A stretch of DNA of 64,000 nucleotides from Lachnospiraceae bacterium (GCA_017463225.1 JAFTPO010000066.1:1-64000); one strand, 5' to 3'; positions 54,051 to 62,824 are shown, numbered from the stretch's first letter. Program-made: numbers and translations. The notes: generated from the sequence alone by a model not told the origin.

Positions 54051-54767
54051 ATGGCACAGATAAGATTAGATAAATATTTGGCAGATTCGGGACAGGGTAC
54101 CAGAACTGAGGTTAAGCAAAAATTAAAGCAAGGCAGGGTCAGAGTCAATGATGTGGTAGTAAAGAAGCCGGAAATGAAGATAGACCCGTCAGAGGATTCT
54201 GTTAGTATTGATGGAAGAAGTCTTGTATTAGAAGAATTTCAATATTATATGCTTAACAAGCCTGCCGGTGTGGTGTCTGCAACCAAAGATGATAGAGATA
54301 AGACGGTGATAGAGCTAATAGCCGGTGACAAGAGAAGAGATTTATTCCCAGTGGGCAGATTAGACAAGGATACAGAAGGGCTCCTTCTTATCACCAATGA
54401 CGGAGTATTATCAAATAATTTGCTGGCGCCGGGAAAGCATGTTGAAAAATGTTATCTGGCAAAGGTGCAGGGGAGAGTCACAGAAACTGAGGTTGAGAGG
54501 TTTAAAGAAGGTCTTGATATAGGCGATGAGAAGCCCACAGCTCCGGCTACACTTATTATAGAAGAAAGTGGTGATGAAAGCTGGGTTAGAATCATCATAA
54601 CAGAAGGCAGATATCATCAGATTAAGAGAATGTTTGAGGCGGTGGATATGAAGGTGTTGTATCTGAAGCGTCTTAGTATGGGAGCTCTAGAGTTGGATGA
54701 AAGCTTAGAGCTGGGAGAGTATAGAAGACTTACAGATGAAGAATTAAGAAGTCTAAAGGGCGAATAG
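54051..54767 (+). CDS. RsuA-family 16S rRNA pseudouridine synthase
   Basis: The 238-residue enzyme has an N-terminal S4 domain (IRLDKYLADSGQGTRTEVK, about 4-22) and a catalytic domain with PVGRLDKDTEGLLLITNDG (about 99-117), where Asp in GRLD is the nucleophile. KPAGVVSATKD and ITEGRYHQIKRMF (about 183-195) are RsuA landmarks. It should convert U516 of 16S rRNA to pseudouridine. The ATG at 54051 has GGAAGG upstream. Confidence 0.93.
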   Translation: MAQIRLDKYLADSGQGTRTEVKQKLKQGRVRVNDVVVKKPEMKIDPSEDSVSIDGRSLVLEEFQYYMLNKPAGVVSATKDDRDKTVIELIAGDKRRDLFPVGRLDKDTEGLLLITNDGVLSNNLLAPGKHVEKCYLAKVQGRVTETEVERFKEGLDIGDEKPTAPATLIIEESGDESWVRIIITEGRYHQIKRMFEAVDMKVLYLKRLSMGALELDESLELGEYRRLTDEELRSLKGE

Positions 54768-54776
54768 AGATAAAAT

Positions 54777-54834
54777 AAAAAGAGACAGTATATATTGAAG
54801 CTTTAATTTGTGTTCAATGTATGCTGTCTCTTTA
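54777..54834. terminator. Bidirectional terminator between rsuA-like and FliD-like genes
   Basis: AAAAAGAGACAG pairs with CTGTCTCTTT, and an inner TTGAA/TTCAA stem extends the hairpin across 54777-54834; T runs occur on both strands. Confidence 0.75.
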
Positions 54835-56097
54835 TGCGTAATTGTTGTACATAAGTCCACTGTATAGGGACTGGGTGTAGGTTGTGTTGAGCTTGTTGGT
54901 CGCATTAGGGTAGGTAACTATAGTCTTGTTGATGTAGGCTATAGGGTCTAACACAAGTCGGTTGGTTGCGTTTTCGATATCTGAAGCCACGGTGCTTCCC
55001 TCACCAAAGAAGTCTGTGAATTCTCCGTTTGCCATACTTACCATAAGCTTATCTGTATCTAATGATAGCTTTCCGTCCTCTGACATATTGATGCCTATAT
55101 GTTCCATATTAGCTCTGTGCTTTGAAAGGACACCTGACATGTCGGCGCTTAGGCTACGGGTTCCTATCTGGGACACTGACTGTGACGATATATCTACCAA
55201 TCCGTTATAGGCTTGAGTAAAGCCCTTTATCTGCTCCATGGCGTGATTTGCATCCACGGCTAAGCCAACCCTTACCGGACCGTCTGTAGGCTTGTGGAAA
55301 TCAAGCTCAATAGCCTGGTTGATGGATATGTGGTTAGAGCTTGATACGTGGCTGTCTCCGTTTATGGAGAAGCTTGAGTTGGTTGGGTACGACTTCACGT
55401 TGTTTAATTCCAAGATGTTAACCAGGTTCTGACCGGCTCCCTCAGGTATAAATGAGAAGTGTAATCCATCATCTGTGGCAGGTTTGCCTGTTTCGGCTGA
55501 GGTAAAGCATATATAGCTGCTACCGTTGTCCTGCACCAGTGATGCGTTAACGCCGATGTTTCTGTTGTTAATGTAGTTTACAAGCCTGCTCTGTACATCT
55601 AGGTTAGAGTCTCCCTTATCAACAGTGATTCCAAAGTGTGAGCTGGTATGTAGGGTCTCTAATGTAAAGCGATGCTCCTTAGGAACTATGGAGAATTCGT
55701 TTGATCTTACGGCCTTGCTTACGTTTACCTGCTCTGTGGCTAGAGAGTGAATTTCTATGTCAAGACTTTCAGGTATGTTTGCTGCTCCCTGTTTTTTAAT
55801 GGAGCCTGATACCGCTGAGCTGTCAGAAGATGAAAATGTCTTCTTGGAATACATATCATCCTCAGGATTGCCGAAGCTTTGTATGCTGTATCTAAGAGAT
55901 AGAGCAGCCTCCTTGATGTTGATAATCTGCTCCTGCTTGTTATCTGACAGAGATAGCATGTAAAGCGGTGATGACTTATTGTATTGAGCCATCTTAGTGT
56001 AAATAGCCTTTAGCTCAGAGGACTTGTGGGTTGTAGTACGCTTTTTTGGTACAGTATTAGTTCCCAAATGATTATATACATTGCTGTTTATTCTCAT
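54832..56097 (-). CDS. FliD-like filament-cap family protein (orphan)
   Basis: The 421-residue protein shows FliD landmarks: a polar N-terminus, FliD_N-like region (about 110-220, with IEIHSLATEQVNVSK and YINNRNIGVNASLVQ), and a C-terminal region with KGFTQAYNGLVDISS, MEHIGINMSEDGKLSLD and TDFFGEGSTVASDI (about 290-390). FliD caps growing flagellar filaments and can act as an adhesin. There is no FliC, FliS or other flagellar gene nearby. AAAGGAGG precedes the ATG. The sequence departs from standard FliD in the first 90 residues, so a non-flagellar surface or regulatory role is possible. Confidence 0.72.
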   Translation of the reverse strand: MRINSNVYNHLGTNTVPKKRTTTHKSSELKAIYTKMAQYNKSSPLYMLSLSDNKQEQIINIKEAALSLRYSIQSFGNPEDDMYSKKTFSSSDSSAVSGSIKKQGAANIPESLDIEIHSLATEQVNVSKAVRSNEFSIVPKEHRFTLETLHTSSHFGITVDKGDSNLDVQSRLVNYINNRNIGVNASLVQDNGSSYICFTSAETGKPATDDGLHFSFIPEGAGQNLVNILELNNVKSYPTNSSFSINGDSHVSSSNHISINQAIELDFHKPTDGPVRVGLAVDANHAMEQIKGFTQAYNGLVDISSQSVSQIGTRSLSADMSGVLSKHRANMEHIGINMSEDGKLSLDTDKLMVSMANGEFTDFFGEGSTVASDIENATNRLVLDPIAYINKTIVTYPNATNKLNTTYTQSLYSGLMYNNYA

Positions 56098-56444
56098 ATT
56101 AAATCCTCCTTTCTAAAGCTTAAAAATATCGAGATTACTCCGATGATACACTTATACTTGATATCATTATATAATAATAGTGCAATACAGTCTAGAAAAA
56201 TACGTTATGTAAAATAACCAAAGTTTTTTCGTATATTTAATGCAAAAAAACCAATAAAGTGTTAAAATAGTCCGGAAGGAAGGCTACATAGTGGTAAAAT
56301 GCCCTGTATCCTCAGAAAAACTTGAAGATTAGAAGGAATTTTGCTTGACTTTAATAAGCGCTTTTGGTATTCTATACCTTGCGATGGAAGAAGGTCTTTT
56401 TTTTATGCCTTAAAATCAGTAAAATAATATGGAGGTGGATAGTT
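56098..56444 (+). promoter_or_regulatory. Promoter and leader region of the rpmG-secE-nusG-rplKA operon
   Basis: This 347-bp gene-free stretch holds divergent promoters. Towards rpmG, TTGACT (56345-56350), 17-bp spacer and TATTCT (56368-56373) fit SigA. Just after it a short hairpin (ACCTT 56376-56380 with AAGGT 56391-56395) is followed by eight T residues, a possible attenuator or the terminator of a short upstream transcript from 56270-56340. The left part (56140-56220) is AT-rich and probably carries the minus-strand FliD-like promoter. I see no tRNA. Confidence 0.55.
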
Positions 56445-56594
56445 GTGCGTGTTAAGATAACATTGGCATGTCAGGATTGTAAACAGCGTAATTACAATAT
56501 GACAAAGGATAAGAAAACACATCCGGACAGAATGGAAACAAAGAAGTATTGTAAGTTCTGTAAGGCTCATACAAATCACAAGGAAACAAAGTAG
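56445..56594 (+). CDS. rpmG: 50S ribosomal protein L33
   Basis: The 49-residue protein reads [17 protein letters not shown] at its start and has the two zinc-binding pairs CQDC (about 9-12) and CKFC (about 36-39) of the zinc-containing L33 form, and the [12 protein letters not shown] motif. The start is the GTG at 56445, seven bases after GGAGGTG; the frame is open upstream but without homology. It leads secE and nusG as in most Firmicutes. Confidence 0.95.
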   Translation: MRVKITLACQDCKQRNYNMTKDKKTHPDRMETKKYCKFCKAHTNHKETK

Positions 56595-56644
56595 TAGTCG
56601 GCATTGTTTAGGCTCCCTATAAAGGAGCGAGAAGGAGTAAGAAT

Positions 56645-56854
56645 ATGTCAAAGAACAAAGGGACATCATCACCTTCTTTGAAGAGAAGCTGGTTTCAGGA
56701 GCTTAAGGCAGAGTTTGCTAAGATTACTTGGCCAACTAAGCATGCCTTAGCTAAGAAGTCTACAGTTGCATTGGTAGTTTCTATATTACTTGGACTACTT
56801 ATTGCAGGTGTGGATATTCTTTTGAAGTATGGCTTGAGCTTTATAATAGGTTAA
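56645..56854 (+). CDS. secE: Preprotein translocase subunit SecE
   Basis: The 69-residue single-span form of SecE has KAEFAKITWPTKHALAKKS (about 20-38), the conserved amphipathic helix that contacts SecY, then one membrane span (about 40-62). It completes the SecYEG channel. GAAGGAG precedes the ATG. It lies between rpmG and nusG, the standard order. Confidence 0.95.
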   Translation: MSKNKGTSSPSLKRSWFQELKAEFAKITWPTKHALAKKSTVALVVSILLGLLIAGVDILLKYGLSFIIG

Positions 56855-56867
56855 GGTAGGTGAGAGT

Positions 56868-57458
56868 ATGTCAGAGATTCTAGAGAATGATGCTACTAAT
56901 AGCGCAGCTGTTGGAGACAAGATTGCTCCAGAGGGCGAGGCTAGATGGTATGTAGCTCATACCTACTCAGGTTATGAGAACAAGGTTAAGACTGATATCG
57001 AGAACACCATTAGAAACAGAAAGCTTGAAGACCAGATACTCGAGGTTGCAGTTCCTGTACAGGAGGTTGTGGAAACTAAGAGTAACGGTACCAAGAAGAC
57101 TGTTCAGCGAAAGCTGTTTCCGGGATATGTATTGATTCATATGTATATGAATGATGTTACATGGTACGTGGTGCGTAATACACGTGGTGTAACAGGCTTC
57201 GTAGGTCCAGAGTCAAAGCCGGTTCCTCTTACAGAGGCGGAGATGAGAACTATGGGTATTGCGGAGAAGAAGGAGCCGGTTGTTTCTATTGATGCACAGG
57301 TAGGAGAGATGATAAAGGTTGTTACTGGTGCATGGGAAGGTAGCTTTGGAGAGATTAAGGCTATCAACGACAGCAAGCAGACAGTTACTATTGAGGTAGA
57401 TATCTTTGGACGTGCTACTTCTGTAGAGATTGGTTTCGCAGATATTCAGAAGATGTAA
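56868..57458 (+). CDS. nusG: Transcription termination/antitermination protein NusG
   Basis: The 196-residue protein has an NGN domain with RWYVAHTYSGYENKVK (about 25-40) and PGYVLIHM (about 85-92), and a C-terminal KOW domain with GEMIKVVTGAWEGSFGEI (about 146-163). It binds RNA polymerase and couples it to ribosomes or Rho. It starts 14 bp after secE with GGTAGGTGAG upstream. Confidence 0.96.
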   Translation: MSEILENDATNSAAVGDKIAPEGEARWYVAHTYSGYENKVKTDIENTIRNRKLEDQILEVAVPVQEVVETKSNGTKKTVQRKLFPGYVLIHMYMNDVTWYVVRNTRGVTGFVGPESKPVPLTEAEMRTMGIAEKKEPVVSIDAQVGEMIKVVTGAWEGSFGEIKAINDSKQTVTIEVDIFGRATSVEIGFADIQKM

Positions 57459-57464
57459 GTTTAA

Positions 57465-57491
57465 GTGGAAGGGTATCCCCCGTTATACCAC
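57465..57491 (+). promoter_or_regulatory. L1-binding mRNA element before rplK
   Basis: GTGG (57465-57468) pairs with CCAC (57488-57491), with an inner GGG/CCC stem (57471-57473 with 57477-57481). The bulge and loop arrangement resembles the 23S rRNA L1 site that L1 uses for autoregulation of the rplK-rplA operon. It lies between nusG and the rplK RBS. A near-copy precedes rplA. Confidence 0.65.
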
Positions 57492-57515
57492 AATATTTTT
57501 AGGAGGTACGCTATA

Positions 57516-57941
57516 ATGGCGAAAAAAGTAGAAGGATATATCAAATTACAGATTCCAGCAGGAAAGGCAACTCCTGCACCACCAGTTGGTCCAGCACTTG
57601 GACAGCACGGTGTTAACATTGTACAGTTCACAAAGGAGTTCAATGCAAGAACTGCTGATCAGGGAGATATGATTATCCCTGTAGTAATCACAGTTTATGC
57701 TGATAAGAGCTTTAGCTTTATTACTAAGACTCCACCTGCAGCAGTATTACTTAAGAAGGCGTGCGGTCTTAAGAGTGGTTCTGCAGTACCTAACAAGACA
57801 AAGGTGGCTAAGATTTCTAAGGCTAAGGTACAGGAGATCGCTGAGCTTAAGATGAAGGATTTAAATGCAGCTTCACTTGAGGCAGCTATGAGTATGATCG
57901 CTGGTACAGCTCGTTCAATGGGAATCACTGTTGAAGACTAG
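57516..57941 (+). CDS. rplK: 50S ribosomal protein L11
   Basis: The 141-residue protein begins [20 protein letters not shown] and carries the [14 protein letters not shown] motif (about 22-35) that contacts thiostrepton-site rRNA and EF-G. Length is standard. The ATG at 57516 has AGGAGG upstream; the frame is open 17 codons earlier without homology. Codon use is strongly biased. Confidence 0.97.
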   Translation: MAKKVEGYIKLQIPAGKATPAPPVGPALGQHGVNIVQFTKEFNARTADQGDMIIPVVITVYADKSFSFITKTPPAAVLLKKACGLKSGSAVPNKTKVAKISKAKVQEIAELKMKDLNAASLEAAMSMIAGTARSMGITVED

Positions 57942-57973
57942 GCTGTAAAGATGGTTAGAATATTTAACGAATA

Positions 57974-58001
57974 GTGGGAGGGTCGCTCCCGATAATACCA
58001 C
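57974..58001 (+). promoter_or_regulatory. L1-binding mRNA element before rplA
   Basis: GTGG (57974-57977) pairs with CCAC (57998-58001), with an inner GGAG/CTCC stem (57977-57982 with 57986-57990). It sits directly before the rplA Shine-Dalgarno AGGAGG, so L1 bound here would block its own translation. It resembles the element before rplK. Confidence 0.7.
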
Positions 58002-58017
58002 AGGAGGTTTATTTATA

Positions 58018-58707
58018 ATGAAAAAAGGTAAAAGATATTCAGAGGCTGCAAAGCTTATTGAAAAGACAAATTTATATGACTTAGAAGAGGCTGTTACTTT
58101 AGTTAAGAAGTCAGCTAGCGCAAAGTTCGATGAGACTATCGAGGCTCATTTAAGACTTGGTGTTGATGGTCGTCACGCAGATCAGCAGGTTCGTGGTGCA
58201 GTAGTACTTCCTCACGGAACTGGTAAGGCTGTTAAGGTTTTAGTATTCGCTAAGGGTGATAAGATCGATGAGGCTTTAGCTGCTGGTGCAGATTACGCTG
58301 GTGGAGACGAGTTAGTACCAAAGATCCAGAACGAGGGTTGGTTAGACTTTGACGTAGTTGTTGCAACTCCAGATATGATGGGTGTTGTTGGTCGTTTAGG
58401 ACGTGTACTTGGACCAAAGGGCTTAATGCCAAACCCTAAGGCTGGTACTGTAACAATGGACGTTACTAAGGCTGTTAATGATATTAAGGCTGGTAAGATC
58501 GAGTACAGACTTGATAAGTCAAACATTATCCATGTGCCAATTGGAAAGGCTTCTTTCTCAGAGGAGCAGTTAACAGACAACTTCCAGACATTAATAGAGG
58601 CAGTTATCAAGGCTAAGCCTTCAGCAGCAAAGGGTCAGTACCTTAAGAGCGTAGTAATCGCATCAACTATGGGTCCTGGTGTAAAGCTTAACACTGCTAA
58701 GTACTAG
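58018..58707 (+). CDS. rplA: 50S ribosomal protein L1
   Basis: The 229-residue protein begins [16 protein letters not shown] and has [16 protein letters not shown] (about 57-72) and [16 protein letters not shown] (about 131-146), standard L1 landmarks. It forms the mobile L1 stalk and acts as translational repressor of its operon. It is followed 24 bp later by a terminator; rplJ and rplL, which usually come next, are not in this window. Confidence 0.97.
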   Translation: MKKGKRYSEAAKLIEKTNLYDLEEAVTLVKKSASAKFDETIEAHLRLGVDGRHADQQVRGAVVLPHGTGKAVKVLVFAKGDKIDEALAAGADYAGGDELVPKIQNEGWLDFDVVVATPDMMGVVGRLGRVLGPKGLMPNPKAGTVTMDVTKAVNDIKAGKIEYRLDKSNIIHVPIGKASFSEEQLTDNFQTLIEAVIKAKPSAAKGQYLKSVVIASTMGPGVKLNTAKY

Positions 58708-58730
58708 AATTAGATAAATGCTTATATGAC

Positions 58731-58759
58731 GCCTGTCGAGATTTCGACAGGCTTTTTTT
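58731..58759 (+). terminator. Strong rho-independent terminator after rplA
   Basis: A 9-bp perfect stem GCCTGTCGA / TCGACAGGC (58731-58739 with 58744-58752), loop GATT, and a run of seven T residues. Confidence 0.93.
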
Positions 58760-58831
58760 ATGTTAATAATGAGCTAAGTGGATTTGTACTTGTGTGACAT
58801 ATAGATAGTTTCCAATAATACTAAATTGATG

Positions 58832-58860
58832 TTGACAAAAAGAAATTTGTTAAGTAAAAT
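58832..58860 (+). promoter_or_regulatory. SigA-type promoter of the GH113-like operon
   Basis: TTGACA (58832-58837), 17-bp spacer, TAAAAT (58855-58860), 51 bp upstream of the start at 58911. Confidence 0.75.
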
Positions 58861-58910
58861 TAAGTAAAATTTAAGTGATCGTGGTTAAATAATTTGAATG
58901 GAGATTGTTT

Positions 58911-59852
58911 ATGAAGAAAAAAATATGTGGCTTCACATTTACTATGTATCCAAGCTGTTTGGGTACATTTTATGATGAGTACACAAAAGAGTCTATAAGG
59001 CGTATGAAGGAGGATACAGGCTGTAATGCCGTGACTATAGCGTTTATGGCTTTGCAGGAAACTGCTTTTTCAGAGGAGATAGATTATACAGGTAAGCATA
59101 TGCCTACTGATGATGAGGTTGTGGCGATGATTAAGTATGCCAAGGAGCTTGGCATGCAGGTTTATCTTAAGCCTATGGTTAACTGTAAGGATGGTACATG
59201 GAGAGCCAGAATCGATTTCTTTGATGTAGAGGAGCCTTGTGAGACAAAGTGGAGCGTGTGGTTTAAGAACTATGATGAATATATACTTCACTACGCAAAA
59301 ATCGCTGAGGATACAGGCTGTGAGCTTTTGCTTATAGGCTGCGAGCTTGTGCAGGCCGAGAGAAAAGAGGAATACTGGAGAGAGCTTATAGGAGAGGTTA
59401 GAAAGGTTTATTCGGGTCTTGTAACCTATAATACTGACAAATATCAGGAGGATCACGTGAAGTGGTGGGATGCTCTTGATGTAATATCCTCCAGTGGATA
59501 TTATCCTATAGATGCTTGGGATGACAATCTTGAACGTATAGAGAAAATTGTGAAAAAATATAATAAGCCATTTTATTTTGCTGAGTGTGGAGCTCCTTGC
59601 AGAACAGGCTGTAGTTATATTCCTAATGATTGGACCTATGAGGGTCCGCTTAATCAGGCAGAGCAGGAAGAATACTACAGGGTTATGTTTGAAAAATGCG
59701 ACAGCTATGCTTTCGTGGAAGGCTTTATGTGCTGGGCATGGAACAGTAATTTGTCTAATGAGCCGGAAATGGATGATGGATATGACGTGTATGGAAAACC
59801 GGCATGTCAGGTAATAAAAAAATATTATGAAGCGTCGGGGGATCTGTCATAA
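58911..59852 (+). CDS. GH113-like beta-mannanase/mannosidase (TIM barrel)
   Basis: The 313-residue protein is a single TIM barrel without a signal peptide, so it should act on imported oligosaccharides. GCELVQAE (about 143-150) and FAECGAP (about 222-228) provide the acid/base and nucleophile glutamates at the ends of strands 4 and 7, as in clan GH-A. LKPMVNCKDGTWRARI (about 84-99) resembles GH113 beta-mannanases of gut Lachnospiraceae. The ATG at 58911 is chosen. The CE2-like esterase gene overlaps its stop by one base. An unassigned GH-A family is the alternative. Confidence 0.75.
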   Translation: MKKKICGFTFTMYPSCLGTFYDEYTKESIRRMKEDTGCNAVTIAFMALQETAFSEEIDYTGKHMPTDDEVVAMIKYAKELGMQVYLKPMVNCKDGTWRARIDFFDVEEPCETKWSVWFKNYDEYILHYAKIAEDTGCELLLIGCELVQAERKEEYWRELIGEVRKVYSGLVTYNTDKYQEDHVKWWDALDVISSSGYYPIDAWDDNLERIEKIVKKYNKPFYFAECGAPCRTGCSYIPNDWTYEGPLNQAEQEEYYRVMFEKCDSYAFVEGFMCWAWNSNLSNEPEMDDGYDVYGKPACQVIKKYYEASGDLS

Positions 59853-60871
59853 TGGGGAAATATAATTTTATGAGCCGGGAGCTCTTTGATTTTGAGGGAA
59901 GAATCTTAAAGGATGAGAATGTTGCATATCTTGGATTTACTAATTCTAAGGTGAGCTTCTTTTGTAAAGGAAAAAGTGTAAGATGCTTTATCAAAAGTAA
60001 TATTACAGAACCGGTAAATATGGCTGGTTTGTCAGTATATATTGATGATAAGATAATAGATAGAGAAACTCTTGTGATTGACAGAGAAGAGGGTTGGTAT
60101 GAGCTGTGTCAGCTTCCGGATGATGAAGTGCACATGGTTACCATATTTAAGCTTACAGAGGCAGCTATGAGCTATGTAGCTTTGGTGGAGCTTGAAATCT
60201 GTGATGGAGAACTGGTTAAGGGAGAGTTCCCGGAGAAGCCGGAGCTTAAGCTGGAGTTTGTGGGTGATTCTATCACCTGCGGCTACGGAGTTTTGGGGGA
60301 GCCTGAAAGTGAGTATACCCTGAGAGAGGAGAATGGACTTCTCACATATGCGCAGGTTGCTGCGGATATCTTGGATGCCAGAGCCAGATTCTTTTCGGTT
60401 TCAGGCTATGGAGCCTTTGTGGATTATGAAGGTAATATTGAGGGAAATGTTCCTAGATTATACCCTTACGTGAATTGGTTTGCAGATAAGGAGATGTTAT
60501 ATGATTATAAGGAATATGTGCCTGATGTAATAGTGATTAATCTGGGCACCAATGATTCCGGACATATACATAAGGATTGGGTTCAGGAGGGCTTTATCAA
60601 ATCCTATTCAAGCTTTGTTGCCAGATTAAAGGAAATATACCCAAATGCAAAAATTCTTTGTATATGTGGTACCTTGTGTGATATTATGTTTGAGTGGATT
60701 GAGAAGGCTATATGTGTTTGTGAAGAGAGAGGCGTTAAGGATATCTATATGAGAAGATTGCCTTATCACAATGTTGCAGAAGATGGAATGGCGTCTCAAC
60801 ATCCTTCCATAACAACTCACAAAAAAGATGGAGCAAGAGTGGCAGAATTTATCAGAGAAATTATGAATTAA
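59852..60871 (+). CDS. CE2-like acetyl esterase (SGNH hydrolase with jelly-roll domain)
   Basis: The 339-residue protein has an N-terminal beta-sandwich (about 1-125) and an SGNH esterase domain: block I FVGDSITCGYG (about 134-144, nucleophile Ser), GTNDSGH (about 231-237), and a C-terminal His in SQHPS (about 314-318). This two-domain plan is that of carbohydrate esterase family 2, which removes acetyl groups from mannan or xylan oligosaccharides. It has no signal peptide. Translational coupling to the GH113-like gene suggests joint processing of acetylated mannooligosaccharides. Confidence 0.85.
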   Translation: MGKYNFMSRELFDFEGRILKDENVAYLGFTNSKVSFFCKGKSVRCFIKSNITEPVNMAGLSVYIDDKIIDRETLVIDREEGWYELCQLPDDEVHMVTIFKLTEAAMSYVALVELEICDGELVKGEFPEKPELKLEFVGDSITCGYGVLGEPESEYTLREENGLLTYAQVAADILDARARFFSVSGYGAFVDYEGNIEGNVPRLYPYVNWFADKEMLYDYKEYVPDVIVINLGTNDSGHIHKDWVQEGFIKSYSSFVARLKEIYPNAKILCICGTLCDIMFEWIEKAICVCEERGVKDIYMRRLPYHNVAEDGMASQHPSITTHKKDGARVAEFIREIMN

Positions 60872-60884
60872 CAGAGGTGAAAGC

Positions 60885-61895
60885 ATGAAAAAGGTTACTA
60901 TGAGTGATATCGCAAATGAATTGGGCGTAAGTACCGTGTCCGTGTCAAAGGCTTTGTCCGGAAGAGAAGGAGTCAGTGATGAGGTAAGAGCGCAAATCAA
61001 GCAGAAGGCAGAAGAGATGGGATATCGCTATAATTCTATAGCAAAGAGTATGAAGGAAGGGCTTAGCAACAATATAGGTGTATTGGTGTCAGAAAGATTC
61101 TTTTCTGATAATGCCTTTTACTCTGATTTGTACCAAAAGGTTGTTAGAGAGTTTAGTAAGCTTAATTATTCATGTATACTTGAGATTTTGTCACGTGAGG
61201 ATGAGAAAAGCTGCGTCATGCCTAATATGATTGTTAATAATAAGGTTGATGGACTGGTAATACTTGGGCAGATGAAAAGCAAATATATTAATAAACTGCT
61301 GGAGATAGGAATACCTTATATATTTATGGATTTCTATGATGAGCATAATGCGGTAGACTCAGTGGTAAGTGACAGTGTTTATGGTTCGTATTTGCTGACT
61401 GATTATCTGATTAAGAAGGGGCACAGAAAGATCGGCTTCGTAGGAGATATATATGCAACCAGCTCTATTCTTGACAGATATGTAGGCTATTACAAGGCCT
61501 TGGTTCAGAATCATCTAGAGATTAATCCTGAATGGGTAATATGCGATAGAGACGACTATGGCGATTACGTTTATATGTGTGATTTGGAGAATATGCCTGA
61601 GGCCTTTGTGTGCAACTGTGATGAGGCGGCATACACCTTTGTGGGACAGCTTAAGGAAAAGGGATATAAGGTGCCTGAAGATGTATCTGTGGTAGGTTTT
61701 GATGATTTTATCTATGCCAGACTATGTGATCCTATGTTGACTACTTTTAAGATTGATTTGGATATGATGAGCGAAGAGGCTGCTAATGCCATGATAAAGA
61801 AAATACAGAATCATGATTATAGAATCGGAAGAAAGGTCATAAGCGGCGAGATTATAATTAGAGATTCTGTAATAGATAAAAATTTAGGGGAGTGA
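60885..61895 (+). CDS. LacI family transcriptional regulator
   Basis: The 336-residue repressor begins KKVTMSDIANELGVSTVSVSKALSGREGVS, a full LacI helix-turn-helix and hinge (about 1-60). The periplasmic-binding-like effector domain includes FVGDIYATSSILDRYVGY and DVSVVGFDDFIYARLCDP (about 266-283). It starts 13 bp after the esterase gene and probably controls the surrounding mannoside locus, with an effector sugar released by it. AGAGGTG precedes the ATG. Confidence 0.93.
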   Translation: MKKVTMSDIANELGVSTVSVSKALSGREGVSDEVRAQIKQKAEEMGYRYNSIAKSMKEGLSNNIGVLVSERFFSDNAFYSDLYQKVVREFSKLNYSCILEILSREDEKSCVMPNMIVNNKVDGLVILGQMKSKYINKLLEIGIPYIFMDFYDEHNAVDSVVSDSVYGSYLLTDYLIKKGHRKIGFVGDIYATSSILDRYVGYYKALVQNHLEINPEWVICDRDDYGDYVYMCDLENMPEAFVCNCDEAAYTFVGQLKEKGYKVPEDVSVVGFDDFIYARLCDPMLTTFKIDLDMMSEEAANAMIKKIQNHDYRIGRKVISGEIIIRDSVIDKNLGE

Positions 61896-61900
61896 TAGCT

Positions 61901-62605
61901 GTGGAAACAGAATTAGAGAACACTCAGACAAAAGATATAGCGAGCGCTACATCTGAAGAACAGACAGAATTTGACTGGGGCGATGAGGAAGAGGATAAGA
62001 AAAGACCCTTTCAAAATATAAGCGCAACAGGAGTTCTAAACCGAATAGGTGATATATTACTATTGCATTTCGCGGTGCTGATATGTTCGTTGCCTATAGT
62101 TACTATAGGAGCCAGTATGTCGGCGGGGACCTATGTAGGTATGAAACTGGCTTCCGGAACAGAAGGTGGAGTTTTAGGGAGTTTTATTAAAGGCTTTAAA
62201 GAAAACTTTAAGAGGGGCACTATATATTTTCTGACTGCAGTGGCAGGGTTCTTTGTGATATATAATTCTTATAGATATTGGATGTCTGTAGAGGGCGGTA
62301 TTGGAAAAGGCATGGCGTATGTAAGCGTAGGGCTGGCTGTTGCCTGGGTTATGTTTGTACTATATGTGTTTGCAGTACAGGCTAAATTCGAAAATACCCT
62401 GATTGCTACGGCGAAAAATGCAATACTTATGGCTGTTAGACATTTTCATATTACTGCGTTGATGGTTTTTGTAATAGCAGTAGCTGTATGGCTGTTCATG
62501 GAGTTTATGGCCGTGCAGGCATTGATGGCAGTTTCCGGCTTCGGAATTATGCTTTTTGTTATGGGAAAGCTGTATAACATAGTGTTTAAGTGCTATATTA
62601 ATTAA
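61901..62605 (+). CDS. DUF624/YesL family membrane protein
   Basis: The 234-residue protein has an acidic cytoplasmic N-terminus (about 1-40), then five hydrophobic spans, including LLHFAVLICSLPIVTIGASM (about 53-72), a typical YesL/DUF624 opening. Such proteins accompany polysaccharide ABC transporters in Firmicutes; their function is unknown. I chose the GTG at 61901, eight bases after AGGGGAG, which lies in the end of the LacI gene. Confidence 0.85.
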   Translation: METELENTQTKDIASATSEEQTEFDWGDEEEDKKRPFQNISATGVLNRIGDILLLHFAVLICSLPIVTIGASMSAGTYVGMKLASGTEGGVLGSFIKGFKENFKRGTIYFLTAVAGFFVIYNSYRYWMSVEGGIGKGMAYVSVGLAVAWVMFVLYVFAVQAKFENTLIATAKNAILMAVRHFHITALMVFVIAVAVWLFMEFMAVQALMAVSGFGIMLFVMGKLYNIVFKCYIN

Positions 62606-62623
62606 ATATTAAGTAAATTAGGT

Positions 62624-62662
62624 TAAAGAGGTGGTTTGTTACTTAAAAAAACCACCTCTTTA
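62624..62662 (+). terminator. Hairpin after YesL gene, probable terminator
   Basis: A 14-bp perfect stem (62624-62637 with 62649-62662) around an 11-nt loop. The following T tract is poor, so termination may be partial. Confidence 0.55.
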
Positions 62663-62706
62663 GCTATACTAAAAAGTAAAAATATCTGAAAAATACGGAA
62701 TAAAAA

Positions 62707-62806
62707 GAAACCCGTTTCAGAATAAAAGTGTTGTGCATTTTGCCTATAATTATGGGAAATGGACAAAAAACTTTAAAAAATATCGTTTAATGTGACGAAA
62801 CGCACA
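62707..62806 (+). promoter_or_regulatory. Candidate LacI-family operators upstream of the sugar-binding lipoprotein
   Basis: GAAACCCGTTTC (62707-62718) is a near-perfect LacI-type dyad (five of six pairs). A second dyad TGTG-N8-CACA with ACGAAACG in the middle lies at 62791-62806, about 19 bp upstream of the promoter. Both are plausible sites for the LacI regulator encoded 1 kb upstream. Confidence 0.4.
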
Positions 62807-62824
62807 AAAACTATGCTTTTTTTA

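Noticed and set aside
56270-56410. tRNA gene or riboswitch upstream of rpmG
   Set aside because: No cloverleaf, T-loop or known aptamer core could be traced; only a promoter and a weak hairpin with a T run are supported.
58211-58439. Overlapping minus-strand frames in rplA and rplK
   Set aside because: Shadows of highly biased ribosomal protein codons.
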